From: Kaistia defluvii
Lineage (GTDB): Bacteria; Pseudomonadota; Alphaproteobacteria; Rhizobiales; Kaistiaceae
DNA: 64,000 nucleotides
Direction: 5' to 3'
NCBI RefSeq assembly: GCF_026343955.1
Contig: NZ_JAPKNI010000002.1
Location: 558,001-622,000, forward strand
Shown: in pieces, positions 48,265 through 56,105 of the stretch
How the letters are laid out: each line of letters begins with the position of its first letter
Position numbering within the stretch: position 1 is the stretch's first letter
The notes under the pieces: model-generated
The model's input: the letters and a program-made list of their open reading frames with translations, nothing else
Databases searched by the model: none
What the model was told of the DNA's origin: nothing
Position numbers and translations under genes: made by a program

Positions 48265-49167
48265 TTATTCGACTCCGCCCATGGTGCGTCGCGCGGCGGC
48301 GAGCTTCCGGAAGAAATAGACGGTGAAATAGACCGACAGCAGGATCGAGGCGTAGGACATGGCGTTGGCCATTCCCATGCGGGCGTCCTGGTAGCCGGTG
48401 CGGGCGATCAGCGTCCACAGCAGTTCGGTGCGTCCCGCCGGGCCGCCATTGGTCATGATCTTGACCATGTCATAGGCGCGCGCGACGTCGAGCGAGCGGA
48501 TGGCCATGGCGATGTAGACGAAGGGCATCAGGTAGGGCAGCGTGATGTGGCGGAAAACTTGCCACGGATTGCAGCCGTCGACCTTGGCCGCCTCGATCGG
48601 ATCGCGCGGCATGGCCATCAGGCCCGCCAGCAGCAGGATCGCGAAGATCGGCGTCGACATCCAGACCTCGGCCATCAGGATGGCAAGGTTGGCGGTGATC
48701 GGGTTGACCAGCCAGGGGATCGTGACGTTTTCCCAGCCGAGCGACTGGATGGCGTTGTTCACCAGGCCGACATTGTCGTTGAAGATGTATTTGAACTGGA
48801 AGCCGACCAGGATCGGCGAGAACATCATCGGGAACATCATGATGGTGCGGATCACGCGCTGGCCGGCGGTCAGCTTGTCGATCAGCAGCGCGATGCCGAG
48901 ACCCAGCACCAGTTCGAGATTGAGCGCGACGGTCAGAAAGACCAGCGTGCGGCCGAAGGCCCACCAGAAGTCCACATCGCTCAGCAGCCGCTGATAATTG
49001 CGCAGGCCGACCCACTGCCAGAGCGAGTCCGGCTTCACCAGGCGATAGCCGGTGAAGCTCGTATAGAGCGAGAAGAGGAGCGGCACCGCCACCACCAGCA
49101 CGATGATGACGAAGGCCGGCATCAACAGCAGGATCGGAGGCGAGAGCCGGCTTCGGAAGAAACGCAT
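48265..49167 (-). CDS. Carbohydrate ABC transporter permease (MalF type)
   Basis: CUT1 permease of 300 residues from the ATG at 49167. N-terminal helix LLLMPAFVIIVLVVAVPLLF and EAA loop EAAKVDGCNPWQVFRHITLP near residue 208. The frame stays open upstream to 49467, but that part overlaps the binding-protein gene and encodes no recognisable sequence. The 164-base gap to the binding protein holds no clear terminator. Confidence 0.94.
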   Translation of the reverse strand: MRFFRSRLSPPILLLMPAFVIIVLVVAVPLLFSLYTSFTGYRLVKPDSLWQWVGLRNYQRLLSDVDFWWAFGRTLVFLTVALNLELVLGLGIALLIDKLTAGQRVIRTIMMFPMMFSPILVGFQFKYIFNDNVGLVNNAIQSLGWENVTIPWLVNPITANLAILMAEVWMSTPIFAILLLAGLMAMPRDPIEAAKVDGCNPWQVFRHITLPYLMPFVYIAMAIRSLDVARAYDMVKIMTNGGPAGRTELLWTLIARTGYQDARMGMANAMSYASILLSVYFTVYFFRKLAAARRTMGGVE

Positions 49168-49331
49168 GAATGGATTCCGTGGGCCGTTGGAACGGGCTTG
49201 GACCGCAAGGTCCGGGTCTTGGCCGCGAATCCCGTCAAGGGAAGGCGGGGAAGGCGTCGGCGCTGTCGGCCGGCGCGATCCAAAGGACCCTCGCCCAGGG
49301 AGGGCGAGGGCCGATCTTCGGGACGCGAGGC

Positions 49332-50669
49332 CTATTGGAGGACGCCGGCGTCTTCCATGATCTGCGTCGCCTTCTTGGCAGCCGTATCGAGGGCTTCCTG
49401 AGCCGTCTTCTGGCCGACGATGGCAGCCTGCAGTTCGGGCCAGATGACGTTCGACACTTCGATCCACTGCGGGACGAGCGGCGGCGTGCGGGCGTCGGCG
49501 AGCGACTTTTCCCAGACCGCGAACATCTCGGCCATGTACGGCGTGTCGCTCTTCTTGAATTCCTCGACCACGTCGGTGAAGGCCTTGGTCCGGGTCGGCA
49601 GGTTGCCGGCGCGGGCTTCGAGCATTTCGGAATCGTAGTCGGTCAGGAAGGTGATCAGGCTGGCCGCGGCCGGCTTGTTGTCACAGGCTTCCGTGACCGA
49701 GAAGGAGTGCGAGCCGGACCAGCCGCCGCGCTTGCCGGCGGTGCCGAGCGGTGACAGGGCGAAGCCGACATTGCCTGCGACCTTGGACTTGGCGGGGTCA
49801 TTGTAGAAGGCGGCGAAGCCGGGCCAATCCAGATCGACGGCGAGCGTGCCGGCGGCGAAGGCCTGGCCTATGTCGTCCCAGGTGTAGTTGACGGTGCCGG
49901 CCGGGACGGCCTTGGCATTGTAGATGTCGATGAACCACTGCAGGGCATCGACGCCGGCCTTCGAATTGAAGATCGGCTTCCAGTTCTCGTCGAACATGTC
50001 GCCGCCATTGGCGCGCACGATCTCCATGAACCGGCCGGTCATGCCCTCGTCCTTGCCCGCGAAAGCGGTGCCATAGAGGTTCGGCGGATTGGCGAAGAAG
50101 ATGACCTGCTGCTTCAGCTCGTCATAGGTGGTCGGCGGCGCGAGTTCGGTGCCGAACTTTTCCTTGTACTTCGCCTTGTTGTCGGCGTTCTCGTACAGGT
50201 CCTTGAGATAGTACAGGTTCGACACGTCTGTGACGCGCGGGAGCTGCACGAGGCGGCCATCCACCATCGACGAAGCGAGCGTGCCGGGGACGAATTCGTC
50301 CAGCGTCGCCTGCGGGATCAGTGTCTTCAGGTCGACATAGATGTCGCCATATTGCGGCGCGAAGCTGGTGTGGTTGGAGCCGACGCACCAGGTGATCGCG
50401 CCGGTCGCGATGTCCTGCTTGATCTCGCGGTCGAGCTCGAAATGGTTCTTCGACGAAACGATCTCGACCTTGGCGCCGGTCGCCTTTTCCCATTCGGGAA
50501 TGCGCGTGTAGAGCTTCTCATACTGCGTGCCGCCGATCAGCTTCACCTTGAGGGTGTAGCCCGGGAACGAGCCCCAGTTGGCGGCATCTTCAGCCGAAGC
50601 GACCGCGGTCAGCGCGCCAAGAGCCGCGCACGAAAAAAGAGCGGCCTGAATGCCGCGCATAAAACGCAT
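49332..50669 (-). CDS. Sugar ABC transporter periplasmic binding protein
   Basis: Family 1 solute receptor of 445 residues. Sec signal peptide ending ASA near residue 26, GGGAGGAATT upstream of the ATG. Mature start ...LKVKLIGGTQYEKLYTRIPE and the IPEWEKATGAKVEIV stretch are typical of CUT1 receptors for oligo- or monosaccharides. It heads the operon that also holds both permeases, ATPase, dehydratase and SDR, and is divergent from the IclR gene. Confidence 0.93.
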   Translation of the reverse strand: MRFMRGIQAALFSCAALGALTAVASAEDAANWGSFPGYTLKVKLIGGTQYEKLYTRIPEWEKATGAKVEIVSSKNHFELDREIKQDIATGAITWCVGSNHTSFAPQYGDIYVDLKTLIPQATLDEFVPGTLASSMVDGRLVQLPRVTDVSNLYYLKDLYENADNKAKYKEKFGTELAPPTTYDELKQQVIFFANPPNLYGTAFAGKDEGMTGRFMEIVRANGGDMFDENWKPIFNSKAGVDALQWFIDIYNAKAVPAGTVNYTWDDIGQAFAAGTLAVDLDWPGFAAFYNDPAKSKVAGNVGFALSPLGTAGKRGGWSGSHSFSVTEACDNKPAAASLITFLTDYDSEMLEARAGNLPTRTKAFTDVVEEFKKSDTPYMAEMFAVWEKSLADARTPPLVPQWIEVSNVIWPELQAAIVGQKTAQEALDTAAKKATQIMEDAGVLQ

Positions 50670-50735
50670 GTGTCGAATTCCTCCCAGAACACGACCGAAC
50701 CCCTTTGGATTCGAGGTCGCACATTCTCCACCACT

Positions 50736-50780
50736 GAATGGAGTATTCGTATATAAGCGAAATTGACTGGACCGAGTCAA
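50736..50780. promoter_or_regulatory. Candidate IclR operator region between divergent genes
   Basis: Two inverted repeats lie in the 158-base divergent region: GAAT-N5-ATTC (50736-50748) and TTGACT-N6-AGTCAA (50763-50780), the latter perfect. TTGACT could double as a -35 for the IclR gene. Regulators of this family commonly bind short palindromes between themselves and a divergent target operon. Confidence 0.5.
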
Positions 50781-50827
50781 TGTCTAACTTGTCACGGCCG
50801 GGCCCGGGGGCCATGGGGAGGCGGACC

Positions 50828-51610
50828 ATGCTGGACGACGCAAACGATCGATATCGCGCACCCGCCCTCGACAAGGGGCTGGACATTCTCGAGCTGCTCG
50901 CGGCGACCGACGAGAGCATGACGCAGGCGGAAATCGCCAAGGCGCTGAACCGGTCTCCGAATGAAATTTACCGCATGCTCGACCGTCTGGTCCGGCGCAG
51001 CTATGTCGCCCGCGTCCATGGCGATCGCTACGAACTGACCCTTCGGCTGTTCGCGCTGGCCCATCAGCATGCGCCGGTGCGCCGTCTGGTCAGTCAGGCG
51101 CTGCCGGTGATGCGGCAGTTCTCGCGCGATTCCGAGCAGGCCTGCCATCTCGCCATCTACGACCGTGGCCGCATCGTCGTCGTCGCCCAGATGGATGCGC
51201 CAAGCTATTGGAGTTATTCAATTCGTGTCGGCGCGCGGGTCAGTCTCTACAATACCGGCTCCGGCCATGTTCTGCTCGCCTTCGCGACGCCGGAGGAGCG
51301 AATGATGATGGAAGCGGAGCGCGAGGAGCAGGCGGAGGACAAGGGGCGGCCGGACAATCTCGACGAGCGCCTGGTCCAGATTCGCCGGCGCGGCTACGAG
51401 TCGACGGCGAGCGCGCAGTCGCAGTCCGTCTATAACCTGTCGGTGCCGGTTCTTGGCGCCAACGACACGGCGCTTGCGGCGCTGACCTGTCCCTTCCTGC
51501 CGCGCATCGATCGCCCCAACGTGCCCGACATGCAGGAGGTGATGACCATCCTGATGGCCGCGAGCCGGGATCTGTCGCATGTGCTCGGCCGCGGTCAGGC
51601 CGAGGCGTGA
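50828..51610 (+). CDS. IclR-family transcriptional regulator
   Basis: A 260-residue regulator. N-terminal winged HTH (about 14-75: ALDKGLDILELL, SMTQAEIAKALNRSPNEIYR) and C-terminal effector domain (about 90-250) with CHLAIYDRGRIVVVAQ and GSGHVLLAF. The ATG at 50828 is chosen for GGGAGG 6 bases before it; starts at 50738 and 50780 lack this. Being divergent from the importer operon and upstream of a lactonase-like gene, it probably controls both, with a sugar or sugar acid as effector. Confidence 0.92.
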   Translation: MLDDANDRYRAPALDKGLDILELLAATDESMTQAEIAKALNRSPNEIYRMLDRLVRRSYVARVHGDRYELTLRLFALAHQHAPVRRLVSQALPVMRQFSRDSEQACHLAIYDRGRIVVVAQMDAPSYWSYSIRVGARVSLYNTGSGHVLLAFATPEERMMMEAEREEQAEDKGRPDNLDERLVQIRRRGYESTASAQSQSVYNLSVPVLGANDTALAALTCPFLPRIDRPNVPDMQEVMTILMAASRDLSHVLGRGQAEA

Positions 51611-51686
51611 AGGTCGAGCGGAGCCGGCGAATCCGGGGTGCGGTATCGCCTAGACGGGCCTTGTCAGGCTCGTAACACTGTGAATG

Positions 51687-51700
51687 ATATGCCCACATAT
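51687..51700. promoter_or_regulatory. Inverted repeat before the amidohydrolase gene
   Basis: ATATG-CCCA-CATAT is a perfect 5-bp inverted repeat in the 130-base gap after the IclR gene, flanked by GAATG and GAATAG. It may be a second operator for the rightward gene set; support is weak. Confidence 0.3.
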
Positions 51701-51740
51701 GAATAGCCGGGACAATGAGCCCGGGCGGAGGAGACGTGCC

Positions 51741-52571
51741 ATGCGGATGATCGATACCCACCTGCACCTGATCCATCAGGAGCGGTTTTCCTATCCCTGG
51801 CTCGGTGGCGCGCCGAAGATCAATCGGAATTTCACGCTTGAAGATTACCTGCCCCAGGCGAAGGCCGCCGGCATCACCGACATGCTGCACATGGAAGTCG
51901 ATGTCGCGGAGAAGGACATTGAGGCAGAGACGGAATTCGTCACCGGTCTCGGTCAGGGCGTGATCGGTGCCATTGCCGCCTGCCGGCCCGAAAAGGCTGA
52001 CTTCGCGGGCCAGCTCGAGCGCCTTGCCGCCAATCCGAAGGTCCGGGGCCTGCGCCGCATTCTGCATGAATCGCCGGATGAGCTTGGCCAGCGGCCGATC
52101 TTCACCGAAAACATCCGGCGCCTTGCCGCGCACAAGCTGAGCTTCGATTTCTGCGTGCTGCCGCGGCAGATCCCGATCGCGATCGCCATCGCCAAGGCAG
52201 CCCCCGACGTGCAGTTCATCGTCGATCATTGCGGCGTGCCGAATGTCAAGGACAAGGCCTTCGAGCCTTGGCGTACCAACATGTCGGCGATCGCCGAGCT
52301 GCCGAATGTCGCTGCCAAGATTTCCGGCGTCATCGCTTATGGCGATCCCGTCAACTGGACCGTGGAGGACCTGCGCCCCTTCGTCGAGCACACGATCGGC
52401 GCCTTCGGCTGGGACCGCGTCGTCTGGGGCTCCGACTGGCCCGTCTGCACGCTAACCGCCGATCTTGGCCGCTGGGTGGCGGCGACGCATGCGATCATCC
52501 AGGGCGCCAGCGATGACGAGAAGGCCGGCCTGCTTCACCGCAACGCCGAGCGGATCTATCGTCTGGATTGA
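51741..52571 (+). CDS. Amidohydrolase (COG3618 type), probable sugar lactonase
   Basis: A metal-dependent TIM-barrel hydrolase of 276 residues. The N-terminal metal motif is DTHLHL (residues 4-9), a middle histidine is in VDHCG, and the C-terminal aspartate is in WGSDWPVCTL. This subgroup includes L-fuconolactone/L-rhamnonolactone hydrolases and 2-pyrone-4,6-dicarboxylate lactonase; the neighbouring mutarotase and dehydratase favour a sugar lactone. GGAGGAG sits before the ATG at 51741. Confidence 0.87.
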   Translation: MRMIDTHLHLIHQERFSYPWLGGAPKINRNFTLEDYLPQAKAAGITDMLHMEVDVAEKDIEAETEFVTGLGQGVIGAIAACRPEKADFAGQLERLAANPKVRGLRRILHESPDELGQRPIFTENIRRLAAHKLSFDFCVLPRQIPIAIAIAKAAPDVQFIVDHCGVPNVKDKAFEPWRTNMSAIAELPNVAAKISGVIAYGDPVNWTVEDLRPFVEHTIGAFGWDRVVWGSDWPVCTLTADLGRWVAATHAIIQGASDDEKAGLLHRNAERIYRLD

Positions 52572-52591
52572 GCTCCGGAGGGTTTGTGCGT

Positions 52592-52699
52592 GTTTCGAGG
52601 CCCGCTTTGCCGCGCGCCTCAGCCCGTTGGGAGCGGAGTTCGCCTAACCTTCGCTCCCTTCAACATGCTGAGGAGCCCGCATCAGCGGGCGTCCCGAAG
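52592..52699. repeat. Intergenic palindromic repeat (family C)
   Basis: The 170-base gap before the mutarotase contains TTCGAGGCCCGC, CATGCTGAGGAGCCCGC and a hairpin GCCCGC-atca-GCGGGC (52675-52690) followed by GTCCCGAAGCCTGCA, the style of interspersed palindromes seen between genes of many Hyphomicrobiales. It may function as an mRNA hairpin inside the transcript. Confidence 0.6.
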
Positions 52700-52741
52700 C
52701 CTGCATCGCCCAACGATCCAAACCAACCGGGAGGAACCACC

Positions 52742-53071
52742 ATGCAGCGCATGGGTAATGTCATCGGCCTGCAGCCCGACGCCATCGCGGAATACAAGCG
52801 CCTGCACGCCGCCGTCTGGCCGGGTGTGCTCGCCAAGATCGCCGACTGCAACATCAGGAACTATTCGATCTACCTCAAGGAGCCGGAAGACCTGCTCTTC
52901 GCCTATTTCGAATATCACGGCACCGACTTCGCCGCCGACAGCGCCAAGATGGCTGCCGATCCTACAACGCAGGAATGGTGGTCGGTCTGCATGCCGCTGC
53001 AGAAGCCGCTCGACACCCGCAAGGAGGGCGAGTGGTGGGCCGGCATGGAAGAGGTCTTCCATATCGATTGA
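52742..53071 (+). CDS. L-rhamnose mutarotase family protein
   Basis: A 109-residue dimeric ferredoxin-like fold protein that speeds anomer exchange of a 6-deoxysugar. Family marks: LQPDAIAEYKRLHAAVWPGV near residues 9-28 with the active His, NYSIYL and a C-terminal WWAGMEEVFHID. GGGAGGAACC precedes the ATG. L-rhamnose and L-fucose mutarotases of this fold are hard to tell apart; either fits the locus. Confidence 0.9.
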   Translation: MQRMGNVIGLQPDAIAEYKRLHAAVWPGVLAKIADCNIRNYSIYLKEPEDLLFAYFEYHGTDFAADSAKMAADPTTQEWWSVCMPLQKPLDTRKEGEWWAGMEEVFHID

Positions 53072-53110
53072 CGGCACGCGCCGGGCGCTTTGTCCAATCG
53101 TCGCAAGACC

Positions 53111-53146
53111 GTCACCCTAGCCCTCTCCCGCCCATGGGAGAGGGGA
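53111..53146. repeat. Intergenic repeat (family A copy)
   Basis: CACCCTAGCCCTCTCCCGCC followed by the paired ATGGGAGAGGGGA lies in the short gap between the mutarotase and Gfo/Idh genes. Same family as 426-570. Confidence 0.65.
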
Positions 53147-53183
53147 CACCAAGGCGCCTCCTGCCGCGCGAAAAGAGATTGCC

Positions 53184-54260
53184 ATGACGTCCTTTGACCC
53201 CGCATCGCTCGCCCAGGCCTGGCCGCGGCCCACCGTGCCGCGTCCGATCGTCATCATCGGCGCCGGCGGCATCGTCAATGACGCGCATCTGCCGGCTTAT
53301 GCGAAGGCGGGCTTCCCCGTCGCTGGCATTTTTGACCGCGATGTCGGGCGTGCCAAGGCGTTGGCCGAATCCTGGGGCGTGCCGTTCCTGCGGGCGCTGG
53401 ACGAGGCCCTCGCCGTGCGCGACGCCGTATTTGACCTGGCGACGCCGCCGGTCGCGCATCTGGAGATCATGCGCCGCTTGCCGAAGGGCGCGACCGTGCT
53501 GATCCAGAAGCCGATGGGGCGCGATCTCGACGAGGCGACCGCGATCCTGAATCTGGCGCGCGAGCGCCAGTTCCATGCCGCCGTGAATTTCCAGCTTCGC
53601 TTCTCGCCGATGATGCTGGCGGTGCGGGACGCCCTGGCCAGGGGCCTGCTCGGTCGGCTGGTCGATGTCGAAATGCATCTGAACCTGGTCACGCCCTGGC
53701 ACCTGTTCCCCTTCCTGAAAGGCATGTCGCGGGTCGAGATCGCCGTGCATTCGATCCACTATCTCGACCTGATCCGCAGCATGCTCGGCAATCCGGTCGG
53801 CATCCATGCCCGCACGCTGGGCCATCCCGGCAACGAACTGGCGCAGACGCGCACCTCGGCGATCCTCGATTTCGGCGGCGATGTCCGTTGCACCCTGTCG
53901 ATCAACCACGACCATGATTTCGGCCGCAAATTCCAGGATGCCACCTTCCGCTTCGAGGGCGACCAGGGCGCGGCCTCCGTCAAGCTCGGCCTGTTGCTCA
54001 ACTATCCGGAAGGCGAGCCGGACGAGCTCTGGATCACCGCTGCGCGGGGCGCTGACGCCAACTGGCAGCCGGTACCGCTTGCTGGCGGCTGGTTCCCGGA
54101 TGCCTTTGCCGGCGTGATGTCGAATTTGCAGCGCTTCGCCGCCGGCGAAGATGACAGCCTCGTCACCTCGGTCGAGGACGCCTGGCACACCATGGCGCTG
54201 GTCGAGGCGGCGTTCCGTTCGGCTGCCGAACCCGCGACGCCGGTGCCGCAACAACCCTGA
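53184..54260 (+). CDS. Gfo/Idh/MocA family oxidoreductase
   Basis: A 358-residue NAD(P)-dependent dehydrogenase, possibly for a sugar or inositol-like polyol. Rossmann motif VIIGAGGIVNDAHLPAY near residue 18. The usual E-K-P nicotinamide loop reads IQKPMG, with Gln for Glu. The C-terminal substrate domain shows AVNFQLRFSPMMLAVRD and HSIHYLDLIRSM. In the pathway model it could be the first dehydrogenase (sugar to lactone) ahead of the amidohydrolase. Confidence 0.87.
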   Translation: MTSFDPASLAQAWPRPTVPRPIVIIGAGGIVNDAHLPAYAKAGFPVAGIFDRDVGRAKALAESWGVPFLRALDEALAVRDAVFDLATPPVAHLEIMRRLPKGATVLIQKPMGRDLDEATAILNLARERQFHAAVNFQLRFSPMMLAVRDALARGLLGRLVDVEMHLNLVTPWHLFPFLKGMSRVEIAVHSIHYLDLIRSMLGNPVGIHARTLGHPGNELAQTRTSAILDFGGDVRCTLSINHDHDFGRKFQDATFRFEGDQGAASVKLGLLLNYPEGEPDELWITAARGADANWQPVPLAGGWFPDAFAGVMSNLQRFAAGEDDSLVTSVEDAWHTMALVEAAFRSAAEPATPVPQQP

Positions 54261-54284
54261 TCGGCGGGACAGCTGATCCAATCG

Positions 54285-54336
54285 ATCAATCAATCTGCGG
54301 GTGGAAACTTGATTTGCAGATGAGCGATTGATTGAT
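54285..54336. promoter_or_regulatory. 11-bp inverted repeat upstream of the MaoC-CaiB operon
   Basis: ATCAATCAATC (54285-54295) and GATTGATTGAT (54326-54336) are perfect reverse complements 30 bases apart, just before the MaoC gene. They could form an mRNA hairpin or bind a regulator at both arms. This suggests the three-gene operon has its own promoter. Confidence 0.5.
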
Positions 54337-54367
54337 ATATGAACAAAATTGAGGGACGGAGAGGACG

Positions 54368-54928
54368 ATGACAACTGAGGATTTCGCGCCGACCGTCGGC
54401 GTGAGTTCGACGCATCCCAAGGACATGCCGCGGGATCACGCCGACCTTCCGGTCTGGAATGCGGAGAACTGGCTGTATGAGGATTGGCCGGTCGGCCAGA
54501 GGATCCGCTCGCTGCGCCGCACGATCGGCGAGAGCGACTCGCATCTCTTCAATGTGCTCGTGACCGACATCCACCCCTACGTCCAGGACCAGAAATTCGC
54601 CGAGACGGAAGGTGTGTTCGGCCGCCGTCTGGTCGCCGGTGCCTTCGTCTTTTCGGCCGGCCTCGGCCTTGTCGCGACCAACTGCGTCAACGCCTTTTCC
54701 TATGGTTACGACAAGCTCCGCTTCATCAAGCCGGTTTTCATCGGCGACACGATCTACACGATCCGCACCAATCTCGAGAAGCGGCCGAAATACACGGAGA
54801 TGGGCCTGATCCGCGCCTCCTACGAGGTGTTCAAGGGCGAAGGCGAACTGGTGCTCTATTGCGAGCATCTGCAGACTGTCCGCTACCGTGATGCAAGCGC
54901 TTTTGCCGATCAGGTCGAGAAGAAATAG
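54368..54928 (+). CDS. MaoC-family dehydratase (acyl-CoA hydratase)
   Basis: A 186-residue hot-dog protein, longer than the MaoC at 43763. An N-terminal leader of about 40 residues precedes [20 protein letters not shown], then [18 protein letters not shown] and [17 protein letters not shown], which parallel the other MaoC. GGAGAGGACG precedes the ATG. Together with the CoA-transferase gene 7 bases on, it suggests activation of a dicarboxylic or hydroxy acid to its CoA ester and (de)hydration, as in mesaconyl-CoA or beta-methylmalyl-CoA chemistry; the substrate is not known. Confidence 0.87.
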   Translation: MTTEDFAPTVGVSSTHPKDMPRDHADLPVWNAENWLYEDWPVGQRIRSLRRTIGESDSHLFNVLVTDIHPYVQDQKFAETEGVFGRRLVAGAFVFSAGLGLVATNCVNAFSYGYDKLRFIKPVFIGDTIYTIRTNLEKRPKYTEMGLIRASYEVFKGEGELVLYCEHLQTVRYRDASAFADQVEKK

Positions 54929-54935
54929 GCCAAGA

Positions 54936-56093
54936 ATGTCCCAATCCGATTTGCCGCTCGACGGCCTGCTTGTCGTTGATCTCAGCCAGTTCCTGTCCGG
55001 TCCCTATTGCGCGCTGCGGCTGCTTGATCTCGGTGCCCGAGTCATCAAGATCGAGCGCCCGGACGGCGGCGATCTCTGCCGCCGCCTCTATCTGACCGAC
55101 ACCGAGATCGGCGGCGATTCCACGCTCTTTCATGCGATCAACCGCAACAAGGAGAGCTATGCGGTCGACATGAAGAATCCGGCCGAACTGGAGAGCCTGA
55201 AGAAGCTGCTCGCCAAGGCCGACGTCGTGATGCAGAACTTCCGCCCCGGCGTGATCAACCGCCTGGGCCTCGGCTACGAGACGATCAAGGCGATCAATCC
55301 GGATGTCGTCTATGGCTCGATCACCGGCTATGGCGATGAGGGGCCGTGGGTCACGCGCCCGGGCCAGGACCTGCTGGCGCAGGCGCGCTCCGGCGTCACC
55401 TGGCTGAATGGCGATGAGGGCCAGGGGCCGGTGCCGTTTGGCCTCGCCATCGCCGACATGCTCGCCGGCGCGGCCCTTTGCCAGGGCGTCTTGGCGGCTC
55501 TGGTCAAGCGCGGCATCTCCGGCAAGGGCTCGCATGTCGAGACCAGCCTGATGGAGGCGCTGATCGACTTCCAGTTCGAGGTGCTGACGACACATCTGAA
55601 CGATGGCGGCCGCAAGCCGACCCGCGCCAGTTTCCGCAGCGCGCATGCCTATCTTTCCGCGCCCTACGGCATCTATCCGACGAAGAACGGCTTTCTTGCC
55701 GTCGCCATGACGCCAATTCCGAAGCTTGCCGATCTTCTCGATATGCCGGAGCTCGATCTCTATCGCGATACGCCGAAGAGCTGGTTCTCCGAGCGCGATG
55801 CGATCAAGCGGCTGATCGCCGACAAGCTGGCGACCGAGACCACCGAGCATTGGCTCGCCATCCTCGAGCCCGCCGATATCTGGTGCGCCAAGGTGCTGGA
55901 ATGGCCGGAATTGCTGCAGAGCGAGGGCTTCACCGCGCTGGACATGCTGCAGACGGTGGAGCGCGCGGACAATGTCCGCGTCGTCACCACCCGCTCGCCC
56001 ATCCGCGTCGACGGCAAGCGCCCGCCGTTGTCGCGCGCTGCGCCGCGCATCGGTGAACACACGGAAGAGATCCGGGCCGAATTCGGTCTTTGA
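54936..56093 (+). CDS. CaiB/BaiF family (type III) CoA-transferase
   Basis: A 385-residue CoA-transferase. Opening VVDLSQFLSGPYCALRLLDLG and VIKIERPDGGD are standard; RPGVINRLGLGYE follows, and the catalytic aspartate is in FGLAIADMLAG near residue 174. These enzymes move CoA between carboxylic acids such as succinate, malate, citramalate or oxalate. The ATG at 54936 lies 7 bases after the MaoC stop, and the gene ends 12 bases before the signal-less binding protein. Confidence 0.92.
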   Translation: MSQSDLPLDGLLVVDLSQFLSGPYCALRLLDLGARVIKIERPDGGDLCRRLYLTDTEIGGDSTLFHAINRNKESYAVDMKNPAELESLKKLLAKADVVMQNFRPGVINRLGLGYETIKAINPDVVYGSITGYGDEGPWVTRPGQDLLAQARSGVTWLNGDEGQGPVPFGLAIADMLAGAALCQGVLAALVKRGISGKGSHVETSLMEALIDFQFEVLTTHLNDGGRKPTRASFRSAHAYLSAPYGIYPTKNGFLAVAMTPIPKLADLLDMPELDLYRDTPKSWFSERDAIKRLIADKLATETTEHWLAILEPADIWCAKVLEWPELLQSEGFTALDMLQTVERADNVRVVTTRSPIRVDGKRPPLSRAAPRIGEHTEEIRAEFGL

Positions 56094-56105
56094 GGGGGAA
56101 GAGAT

